Assembly: GCA_009760855.2 (NCBI GenBank)
Contig: WPIO01000002.1
Span: 762,001-826,000, forward strand
DNA from: Cristatella mucedo
Lineage: Eukaryota > Bryozoa > Phylactolaemata > Cristatellidae
DNA length: 64,000 bases
Reading direction: 5' to 3'
Of this stretch, positions 57,501-64,000 are shown in pieces. The notes under the pieces were generated by a model, which was not told where the DNA came from, made no database searches, and worked only from the letters and a program-made list of their open reading frames with translations. The position numbers and the translations under genes were made by a program. Numbering within the stretch: the first letter of the stretch is position 1; every line of letters starts with the position of its first letter.

Positions 57501-60500
57501 AGCAGCTCAGGACCGCTGAAAAGGATGTGCCATAGTCGGCAGTAGGAGAGTAGTTGTCGTTGCGTAAGAATTGTGAAAGCGAGTTCCACAGTCTAGGACA
57601 TGCAGAGCTAAAGCTTCTGTCTCCAACGGTCTTTAAGCGGAGGAATGGTACAGCTAATGTATTGTCCACACTGGATCTGAGGGCGCGAAGAGGCTGAAAC
57701 TGATGCAGCAGTTCAGCTAGGTACGAAGGAGCCAAGCCGTGGTGGGCCTTGTGGGTCAGCGTAAGAACTTTTGTGGGTTCGAATCCTGCGGTAGGCGATT
57801 CTGTATCGCCACTGCAAGCGGTGGCGATAGCCGTAAAGGCTCTTCTGTCGCTATGCAAAAGAGGCTGCTAAATTAGCAAGTATTTATTTTTTATTTTATT
57901 TACTAGTTGCGCGGTTTTCTTGTATTCACACACTGAGTCGTTACCTCGATTGCCCACGTACATTAGCAAGGGACGGCTGCGGTGGAGCGTCTCGGCAACT
58001 TCCATGAGCACAGTCTCAGACCCCATAGGCGTAGCAGCTAGGATTGAATCGAGGATGTCTAGTATAGTCTGACCTTGACCATTCCAACGGCAGCCAATGA
58101 ACAGGCCGCCAGGCACGCCTCCTGGAGTTATTTTCAAGAGTCAGGAGCAGCTGGCCTCCATCCCGCGTCCGGCTTTCCTCCAACTAAAAATCTTGCTCTC
58201 TACGGTAGCCTGCCCTTTGCGAGTCGCGACGTCCTTCGTTGGGTCGGATTACAAACGCTCTGTAGCGGCTCCGGAAATTAAGTTCTTTTGCAATAAACGC
58301 AGCAGCACAGCGCACGTAGCGGGTGCTAGTCGTTGCAGACACGCGACCGATGCCGATAGAGCTAGCGCCTCAAAGCAAGGTTAGCGAATTGCACACGTTG
58401 CCTCTATACGCGCAGGTGTGCCGACGGTAGCAGGGCGAGGTTGCAATTGATTCACTGCGCCCGCATCTTGATATAGCGCAAGTCCAGGTCATTACTGCAG
58501 AGCCATCTATTCGATAGCTAGAGAGGGGTGCATCAGTACGGCAACTGCCATAGCGTGCAACTCAATATTTGTATGCCCAAAGTACAGCTGACAAACCCTC
58601 ACTTGAAATTTGTTTATAATGGTAACACATAGATTGTGATCATGCGATTCCTAATGATCCTAATTAACGAACCGCGAGTAATTTATCTCAGGTAATTTCA
58701 TAATCTAACCAATTCAATGTGCACGCATTTCACTCGTTAACATGCCCCAGTATAGATTTCTGCCACGTGCCTGGTTAATCTATTGGGTTAGCTGCCGAGA
58801 AGCGTCGGAAAGCTGTACTTATGTTCACAAATGTGTCGTGAGCGTTGCAGCTGCCACATTACTCCACTTCTCGCCGACCTGCACTGGCTACCAGTGAGGC
58901 AACGGATTGACTTCAAGGTTTTTTCGCTCACTTTTAGGTCTCTTCATTCTATGGCTCCAGCCTATCTTTCAGACATGCTACCCCATCAGGCCAAGCATCG
59001 TACCACCGGCTTTTCGGAATCCAACAGTCTGGAAATACCTCGTACAAACCTTAAATCCTTTGGAGACCGTGCATTTAGCTCGTATGCTCCCAAAGCCTGG
59101 AACTCCCTCCCGACCTGCGTCAGAACATCCCATGACCTGACCACATTTAAAAGAAACTTAAAAACACACCTATTTAGGACAGCATTTAGTGGGTCCCTGT
59201 GATTCGTCCTTAATGTGCTTATGCGTGCTGACACTGTGCATGCTGCCACTCACCACATTTGCATGCTGACCCTGTGCATGTCACCCCTAACCATATTATT
59301 TATTTTGTTTGTTTTTCAAGCATGATTTTACTTACTATTTTATTGCATATCACTTTGCAGCAAATGTAAAGCGCCTAGAAAGAGATTCAGTTCTCTGAGG
59401 GCGCTTTATCAAGTGCATTGTTATTATTATTAATATTACAAAACCTCTAGGACAGGGCAAAGTTAATTTATTAAAGTTGTGTAACAATGTCGGAGGCTTT
59501 AGTCCACTCGCTTTGAAATTCGCAAATTTACAAGTTTTTTGTGAAATTTGGGTAGAATCGTGGCCTGCGAACATCCCTGCTCATAGCGATTACACGAACT
59601 GGGTACTTCAAAAGTCAATAGTGGCCTCTGCGTGTTTTCATGCAGGGCGCACACCTAATTCGTGAGTGTTCTACTTATTGCTCAGATCAGCTGCAAATTG
59701 CTGCAAACGTGGTGTAACGGAATGCGTACCGAAAGCCGCTTAGGCTGTGAGCGCGCTATACAAAACTCTCCTGCGTAGCACACACGTGGTCTTTATGACT
59801 TTATGGAGTTACTGACGTAGATACATTACATTACATTCTTAACTAAGGTCTTTGCAACACCTAACTAGTCACGCGTAACTGGTTACGAACTGAAGGGTGG
59901 CAGGTCCAACAGCCCCCATATATGTATAGGCAGAACAGCCTTTGCGGCTATCATTCGCTCAAAGTGGCAATAAAGGATCGCTTGTTACACGACTCGAAAG
60001 TACGGCCTGGGTGGTAAAGTGCAAGCACCTTATCCTTAAGTCAATACCTAGGGGCAAGGTACAGGTAGGATGTTTTAACAGCCTCATTTAAATAAAGGTG
60101 AATGAACCTTAATGGCTCTCCCCCTCTTGAAGCAGTCAACGGTGGATTGCCTCCTGAAGGGCTCGAACCCATGACCTGATTCGTGGAGTGCTAGCATTTC
60201 TATGTGCAAGCATCACTACAGATAACTTTTTACAGAATCTAAGAATATGTCTATGAAATTTTCGGATCGCAATGACTATAAGTGAGGAGCGCTTAATAAT
60301 CTAAGCGATTGTTTTGAACTTGCATATTTAGCATGCCCACGTTTCACTCACTATCGAGCATCCGGTTGGACAACTTGCTGCAATGACTTTACGAATTAAT
60401 AGCCAATTACGTGTTCATTATCTTTACACAGAGTCCGGCTATTTTTATATTTTTTATTTTCTATTTTCTATTATTTTTTTATTTTATTTTATTCTATTAT

Positions 60501-62354
60501 ATATTTATTCTATTTTTATTTATTTTTTAATTTTATTTTCAATTTTTATTTTCTATTTTTCTTCCGCATTCACAAAGACGTTGCAGCAAAGATGAGTAAC
60601 CAAGCTCCAAAGCTGCTTCCATTGGGGACTCTAGACTTCCAGTTGATGTGCTTGTTCGTAATTTTAGTTGCTGTAACAGTTCATCGTTAGCCTTTTCTCC
60701 TAGTCACCCTTCTGTGTTGGTTAATTTTCTAATCCACGCCGTCCTTACTCGGCTTAGCATATGCTACGTTAGGTCTCGAATTCAATTAAGTTCGACTCAA
60801 ATGCTGTTGCAAACGTGCTGACCATCGATGTATGTACGGTATGCATGTATGTATGTATTTGTGTAGATCTATCTGTCACCCTAAAAAGCCGCAGAGACTA
60901 AGCCTAAGCAGTTTTCGGTGTATATACGGTAGCCGAAAGACTGTATTTCACGAAGCAATGAGAAAGTTTGAAGTGTTGCTTGATCAAGAGAACAGCCGAA
61001 GAAGGCACAGAGTAGTAGCTGCACAAGACGGTAGGAAAGGATGTGCCACAGTTGGTAGCTGGAGAGAGGACGTTTCATAAGAGTTTCGGAAGTAAGTTTT
61101 ACAGTCCAATAGTATCAGAGCAAAACCTTCTGTGCGATTGGCCATTCACCGAAAGATCGCAACAGCTCATTTACTGTCCGGAAAGGCCAGGGGGCACGAG
61201 GAGGCTGAAACTGATGCAGCGGTTCAGCTGGGTAGGACTGAGAAAAGCCAAGATGGTAAATGAGAATCAGAGTATCAATTTTCTCTGTATCAGCTGATCA
61301 AACTTCGGTAGCTCATTCGGCAAAGGAGACGCACGACGGCAATTCTTTAATAATAACAATATTTATAATACATTTTTATTAACTAGCATTGCAGCCGTGT
61401 TAATGCGCAGCTAGTAGTTGGCAGTATTGAAGGGGTCTTGCTTAATATTCTAAGATGGTGTCAGTAGATCCGTAATGAAGGTTGAAGCTCTGTGCACGCT
61501 GGAGTGCATATTTAAAATCTCGTTTCAGACTTTATAGTGCACCTTTAACAATTTTCTATTATAGGCCTAATAAGCTGACTTAGGCTAGCGTTCGAGCGTC
61601 TATTATATGATATGATCTTAAATTGTGATTTCAACTAAAATCTGATGCATTTTTCAAAGAAAGATACACGCTTATGCTTGACATGATAATTCGGCTGCTG
61701 CATAGTTCGGCTTGGTTTCTGAGCAGGCTCGTTCTTGCACGCCAGTCAGGCCGCGGACAATAAGGCTGGTCGCTTCTATTAGGTTGCTAGTCCGGTTAAG
61801 TGAGGAGGGCCAAAACTAATCAAGCCGAATCTTTCGTTTTACCGCTCGACAGTACGCAGTGGCTTTCAGCTCCTGGCGAGAGGTTGCTGCATGCTTTTTT
61901 GGCACTTGATTGGTAATGGGTCCTTGCCGGAAAAATTTTCAAAAAAGCTGAGCTGATTTAACTGCCTCGTTTCTATAGCGGTGAGGGGAGCCTTTGAGGC
62001 TATAACCGCCGCTTGCAGCGGGCGAGAAAGAATCACTCACTGTACGACTCGAACTCGCGACCTGGGTCGTAAAGAGCGAGCACCTTACCTCTTTAGCTAA
62101 GACACAGCACGGAGGCTCTTTAAGCTCTTTAAAAAGATTTGTAAAAGCTCTTTGAGGATATTTGTAAACCGCACAGCACAGCTTTAAGAGATGACCTGGT
62201 GACTTAGCAGCAATCGCTGACGCGTTCGCAGAATGTAACGCTTCGACTGGCTGCTTGTGCAGGTTATTGACGACATGGTGTTCGCGGTGGGCGGCTTCAA
62301 TGGCGTGACGACTATCTACAATGTAGAGTGCTACGACGACACGACGGATGAATG
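44856..62354 (+). CDS. KLHL10: Kelch-like protein 10, seven exons, 3' end outside the window
   Basis: KLHL10 is a BTB-BACK-Kelch adaptor that brings substrates to CUL3 E3 ligase. In mouse and Drosophila it acts in spermatids. Exons: 44856-45584, 51630-51882, 52004-52069, 52169-52250, 55201-55370, 56379-56650, 62263-62354; all GT-AG with matching phases, 1664 nt, residues 1-554 of an expected roughly 600. BTB spans residues about 32-137 ([49 protein letters not shown]) and BACK about 140-245 ([20 protein letters not shown]). Exon 2 then carries the family-specific [10 protein letters not shown] and [19 protein letters not shown]. The six Kelch blades keep their GG pair (FAIGGW, FVVGGF, YAMGGF, YIAGGF, YAIGGF, FAVGGF) and the following Trp. 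The start context is cgcaaaATGG. The last exon, with the expected YRSALSCCVV-type end, is not seen before 64000. Confidence 0.93.
45688..45987. repeat. (GA)n/(GACAGAGA)n microsatellite in KLHL10 intron 1
   Basis: About 300 bases of GAGACAGAGAGACAGAGA units starting about 100 bases after the exon 1 donor. The purine strand is the transcribed sense strand. It produces several spurious charged or Ser/Leu open frames. Confidence 0.97.
46059..46868 (-). mobile_element. LINE family 1, 5'-truncated
   Basis: In KLHL10 intron 1. The tail taataataatgcacttaata is at 46068, then the 3' UTR. Minus-strand frames include [38 protein letters not shown] and [18 protein letters not shown] replaced segment at 46520-46545 (gtacatggtccatgcatgtg) disrupts the LSDILPHQAK region. 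Confidence 0.9.
46978..47042. repeat. (TA)n microsatellite
   Basis: An uninterrupted TA run of about 65 bases in KLHL10 intron 1. Confidence 0.95.
47646..47688. repeat. (CTG)n/(CCG)n trinucleotide repeat
   Basis: ttctgctgctgctgctgctg followed by ccgctgctgctgccgccgcc. It lies in KLHL10 intron 1 and is not in a supported reading frame. Confidence 0.9.
47928..48335 (-). mobile_element. LINE family 1 internal fragment
   Basis: The blocks gacagccaagcctagctgcg, gcgctgaaagtaggccgact, atgtggtcgtctagcgaaag and ttatcatcattcagtttgag match the reverse of the [21 protein letters not shown] and LNDDKT segments. It has no tail. A family-2 LINE begins directly at 48336. Confidence 0.75.
48337..49390 (-). 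mobile_element. LINE family 2, 5'-truncated, decayed
   Basis: It begins with the family-2 3' end (gatgtatctccatttgtaac, tgtgggtattacgcaggaga). Minus-strand frames give [20 protein letters not shown] and [18 protein letters not shown], then a segment with [10 protein letters not shown], and farther upstream [19 protein letters not shown]. It is related to family 1 in layout but has a different 3' UTR and an (ACATT)n rather than (ATT)n tail. Confidence 0.8.
49540..49700. repeat. A/C-rich degenerate repeat
   Basis: A run of aacctaaa-like words (cctaaacactaaagcttaaa, aaacccaaaaatccaaaccc, ctaaccagtaaaacataagc) with no strict period. Few G bases occur on the + strand over about 150 bases. Confidence 0.5.
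50010..50130 (+). mobile_element. 3' end of LINE family 1
   Basis: tttgcatcaaatgtaaagcg, gagattcagttctctgtggg, gcgctttatcaagtacatta and an (ATT)n tail to 50130. No coding part. Confidence 0.85.
50195..50310 (-). mobile_element. SINE-A copy, degraded
   Basis: accggcagaagagcctgaca, a B-box-like ggattcaaacc in reverse at 50250-50262, and a head remnant cgtcttaccgaagggctcag. The body is mostly replaced. Confidence 0.4.
51630..51882 (+). CDS. KLHL10: KLHL10 exon 2, end of BACK and first Kelch blade
   Basis: Residues 244-328, [20 protein letters not shown], then [20 protein letters not shown]. Donor GGCG|GTACGG, phase 1. The acceptor is poor in pyrimidines (gtaaattttaaag) and the exon begins GTAAAG, so the junction AAG|GTAAAG also looks like a donor. 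Confidence 0.88.
52004..52069 (+). CDS. KLHL10: KLHL10 exon 3
   Basis: A 66-base exon, [20 protein letters not shown] then FDG, the first half of blade 2. Acceptor tttccctcag, donor GACG|GTGAGA, phase 1. Family: PRAYHG....K.Y.IGGFD. Confidence 0.9.
52169..52250 (+). CDS. KLHL10: KLHL10 exon 4
   Basis: An 82-base exon, [20 protein letters not shown] then APMNARR, the second half of blade 2, very close to the vertebrate VDYFNSVKRFDPVKKTW. Acceptor ctatttcag, donor CGAAG|GTATGC, phase 2. Confidence 0.92.
54207..54300 (-). mobile_element. 3' end of LINE family 1, diverged
   Basis: aataataatgataataataa, tagcgcccttagagaactca and ctccttacatttatttaata, in KLHL10 intron 4. No coding part. Confidence 0.75.
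54446..54498. repeat. (CT)n microsatellite
   Basis: A CT run in KLHL10 intron 4 within a longer pyrimidine-rich stretch (54360-54600). Confidence 0.9.
55201..55370 (+). CDS. KLHL10: KLHL10 exon 5, third Kelch blade
   Basis: [53 protein letters not shown]. Acceptor ctttttttgcag, donor CAACG|GTGAGG, phase 1. Confidence 0.94.
56165..56222. repeat. GCC-rich triplet repeat in KLHL10 intron 5
   Basis: tcgccgccgccaccgccgcg then gccgccgccgccgccgccg. A shorter GCC run lies at 55375-55392 directly after the exon 5 donor. This 1-kb intron is much more GC-rich than the rest of the window. Confidence 0.85.
56379..56650 (+). CDS. KLHL10: KLHL10 exon 6, fourth and fifth Kelch blades
   Basis: [78 protein letters not shown]. 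Acceptor cttctggtcag, donor GAG|GTATGG, phase 0. It is followed by the 5.6-kb intron 6. Confidence 0.94.
57036..57063. repeat. (TA)n microsatellite
   Basis: A short TA run in an A/T-rich stretch at the start of KLHL10 intron 6 repeats. Confidence 0.9.
57219..57284 (+). mobile_element. SINE-A copy, 5' half (interrupted)
   Basis: ggtgagccgtgatggcggca, ctgggtaaggtggtcacttt, then cacgatctcggtcccgaggt, the head up to the self-complementary block. It breaks off just before the B-box, which is found beyond the LINE at 57772. Confidence 0.85.
57285..57770 (-). mobile_element. LINE family 2, inserted in a SINE-A
   Basis: The + strand starts with the reversed tail aatgtaatgcaatgtaatgt, followed by the 3' UTR. 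Minus-strand coding gives [40 protein letters not shown] and [16 protein letters not shown]. 5'-truncated. It is one of the better family-2 copies. Confidence 0.88.
57771..57882 (+). mobile_element. SINE-A copy, 3' half (interrupted)
   Basis: The B-box GGGTTCGAATCC at 57774, then the body ggcgattctgtatcgccact, the variable stem gcaagcggtggcgatagc, and the tail gtaaaggctcttctgtcgct. It continues the SINE begun at 57219. Confidence 0.88.
58830..59432 (+). mobile_element. LINE family 1, young, 5'-truncated
   Basis: In KLHL10 intron 6. An intact 123-codon frame runs from [20 protein letters not shown] to [12 protein letters not shown] and its stop at 59202, followed by full 3' UTR and ATT tail. 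Nearly the same as the copy at 27648 over the shared part. Confidence 0.93.
59718..59835 (+). mobile_element. 3' end of LINE family 2
   Basis: gaatgcgtaccgaaagccgc, gagcgcgctatacaaaactc, ggagttactgacgtagatac then acattacattacatt. It shows the family-2 tail in the + orientation and defines its (ACATT)n end. Confidence 0.85.
59933..60060 (-). mobile_element. SINE-A copy, diverged
   Basis: ataggcagaacagcctttgc, ggcaataaaggatcgcttgt and a decayed B-box (cgactcgaaa) in reverse order of the family blocks; head remnant gcaccttatccttaag. Confidence 0.55.
60070..60195 (-). mobile_element. SINE-A copy, diverged
   Basis: ttttaacagcctcatttaaa, then aatggctctccccctcttga, and a B-box in reverse (gggctcgaaccc at 60159). 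It lies back to back with the previous copy in the same orientation. Confidence 0.55.
60885..61340 (-). mobile_element. LINE family 2, decayed
   Basis: aagccgcagagactaagcct, gtagccgaaagactgtattt and gaggctgaaactgatgcagc follow the order of the copy at 57285. Minus-strand frame: [17 protein letters not shown]. The tail is lost. Confidence 0.7.
61958..62110 (-). mobile_element. SINE-A copy
   Basis: gctgatttaactgcctcgtt, tatagcggtgaggggagcct, gccgcttgcagcgggcgaga, and the B-box in reverse (cgactcgaactcgc). It ends about 150 bases before exon 7 of KLHL10. Confidence 0.7.
62263..62354 (+). CDS. KLHL10: KLHL10 exon 7, sixth Kelch blade (start)
   Basis: [20 protein letters not shown] then [11 protein letters not shown]. 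Acceptor gcttgtgcag, donor GAATG|GTAGGC, phase 2, so Trp is completed by the next exon. I looked for a g-TAY-GAY exon with an acceptor up to 64000 and did not find one. Confidence 0.92.
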
Positions 62355-64000
62355 GTAGGCGATCGAGCGCACTGCTGCTCCCTCGCTCTCTGCCCTACGA
62401 GCTCGCCGCTCGCCGCCACCGGTTCGCGAGGAGCAAGGACAAGCAGCCGTTCCCAGCGGGCGCGTCACGTGGCCGTCGCCTGTCGACTGCTTTCTGTTGC
62501 TTTCAAGGGGCGGCCTTTTGGCGCCTCCAGTCAAGGGAGTCGAGGGAAGGAGGCGTGCTTTACTTCGCACGGCGGCCGCTCTGTACGGCCGAGTCTGAGC
62601 AGGGCGGCTGCTCTCGGTCGCGGCTGTGCAACGAATCCCTCGACGGCTGGCTGCCGTATGCGCTGCGATCGCTTAAAAAAGAGGGGCATCTCGGAGGCGA
62701 AATTCTTAGGGCCAATAAAATGCCGGCATGTGGACAACTAAGATTGGCAGGTAGATGATTGTGGCTACTTGATAGTTACGAAATCTCGACTTGCGGCGCT
62801 TGTTTTTGCCACGCGACGCCTATGCAGCGCCTATCGGGCGCACGACCTTAGATTGTATACCGCGACAAATATCAATAGTAAGTCGCGAAGTCAATAGTAA
62901 ACTAGGCGACTCAGCGTCTGCGAAAGTCTTACGAAGTCCCGCTGCTGCTGCTAGCGGCGTCTTTCGTGCCTAAGCACCTCGAGCACTAACTAAGCCAGTA
63001 TTAATCTAGCATGATTGCAACTAGCAAGCTCCGAAATGCAACGGTGCATTCTCGTTGAAGCCGCTCGTGCACTCTGGGAGGCCGATAAAAACCGAATAAC
63101 GGGTGCTCAGAAGACTAGTAGCTGAGCCGATCGACGGATCGGTCAAGGCCGGTGGCATGGCGCCGCCAGAATTTTCTTATGGTGGATAAACGACGACCTT
63201 TAGGAGCTCGGCACAAAGTCAATGACGTATCGTGGACAGGAATCTGCCCGGAAAAGCTCTATAGCCCCTCTAAAAATGTGTTGTTTCAGCTCGTATTGTT
63301 GTTTTACACGTTCAATTGAGCTGCTGCTTTAATTGCTAAAATCTTTTTTAATGTCTGCAGCTCCGTAACGACGACGTGGAGCACTCTAATGCAATTCGTA
63401 CGTCTATTGGGAGAGCTTGAAATAACGCACCAAAGGCGAGCCACTTGGTGTATGCCTCTTTGAGCCGCCGTAGAAAGGCTTATCGATTTAGTAACTCTAA
63501 TAAATACGATCATCCTTTGAAGAATAATGATAGCCCCAGGCAAGCAACGCTAAATATTAGCGCCGACGGCGCGCCGCTCGAGGAGGAGCCTTTCTATACT
63601 CATTGGCGGGGGGGGGGGGGGGGGGGGGGGGTAGGCGGGGGGGGGGGGGGGGGGGGGGGGGGAGGCTGAACGAGTAATGGCGAATCGCAATAGCAAGCGA
63701 ATCGCACGATCCGCTGCTTGGGTCTTGCTTAAGTCTTTGGCAATTGCACCACCGAGATTGGGCGGGCGGGGGTGGGATGTCATCCTAGCAGGCGGCAGTC
63801 AGCTGACCGAGAGAAATCATCAGCAGACACTTGGTGCAGCCTTCTCGCCTCTGGGTCCTCCAGTTGTCCGGATTCAGTGTGCCCTCGGGCGTGGGTGGAT
63901 GAGGGTAGGGTGTTGGGCGTTTCAATTCTTCTAAGGATCCTCCGATCAAGGAATTGTAAGGGAAAGCGTACGCTCTCACGCGCCCGTTCTGTGATCCGTC
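62355..64000. other. Last KLHL10 intron (start), no exon found
   Basis: Apart from the poly-G block I see no recognisable repeat or gene. Open frames at 62348-62758 begin before the donor and resemble no family. The final KLHL10 exon should follow beyond 64000. Confidence 0.6.
63607..63662. repeat. Two poly-G runs
   Basis: About 25 G (63607-63631), the spacer taggc, then about 26 G (63637-63662). Run lengths in assemblies are unreliable at such tracts. The sequence can form G-quadruplexes. Confidence 0.9.

Noticed and set aside
62348-62758. Open frames after the KLHL10 exon 7 donor as its C-terminal exon
   Set aside because: Neither frame continues the Kelch blade or shows the expected YRSALS-type sequence. 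They are GC-rich intron.

Overview
The window is nuclear DNA from an invertebrate metazoan. Genes are split by phased GT-AG introns of about 0.1 to 6 kb, and intron and intergenic space is full of dinucleotide microsatellites, truncated CR1/L2-type LINEs and tRNA-derived SINEs. The proteins look animal and arthropod- or chelicerate-like, but I cannot name the species from sequence alone.

Layout. 1-12828 is intergenic DNA with LINE and SINE fragments, a long (TA)n array and no gene I can support. 12829-34200 (+) is a complete 15-exon CNOT10, the TPR subunit of the CCR4-NOT deadenylase complex. I assembled it exon by exon; all splice phases agree and give a 776-residue protein. Its introns hold several LINE copies, a 36-bp minisatellite, a large (TA)n(TG)n array ending 64 nt before exon 12, and an antisense decayed copy of a multi-copy metazoan protein family. 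34201-39201 is repeat-rich, with one LINE of family 1 inserted into an older, oppositely oriented LINE of the same family. 39202-39792 (+) is an apparently intronless bHLH factor closest to Ptf1a/Fer1. 39793-44855 is intergenic with a 90-92-bp C-rich tandem repeat. 44856-62354 (+) is KLHL10 (BTB-BACK-Kelch, a CUL3 adaptor of spermatogenesis): seven exons cover residues 1-554 and all six Kelch blades, and the last exon is not in the window. 62355-64000 belongs to the last KLHL10 intron and holds a poly-G block.

The three genes are all on the + strand but do not form an obvious functional unit: mRNA decay, developmental transcription, and germline ubiquitination. The most interesting layer is the repeats. 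They comprise two LINE families (family 1 with an (ATT)n tail, family 2 with an (ACATT)n tail), one SINE (SINE-B) that seems to have taken the family-1 LINE tail, a second SINE (SINE-A) split by a family-2 LINE, nested LINE insertions, inverted LINE pairs flanking coding exons, and microsatellites that begin at retroelement ends. The family and SINE names are my own labels, based on comparing copies within this window.
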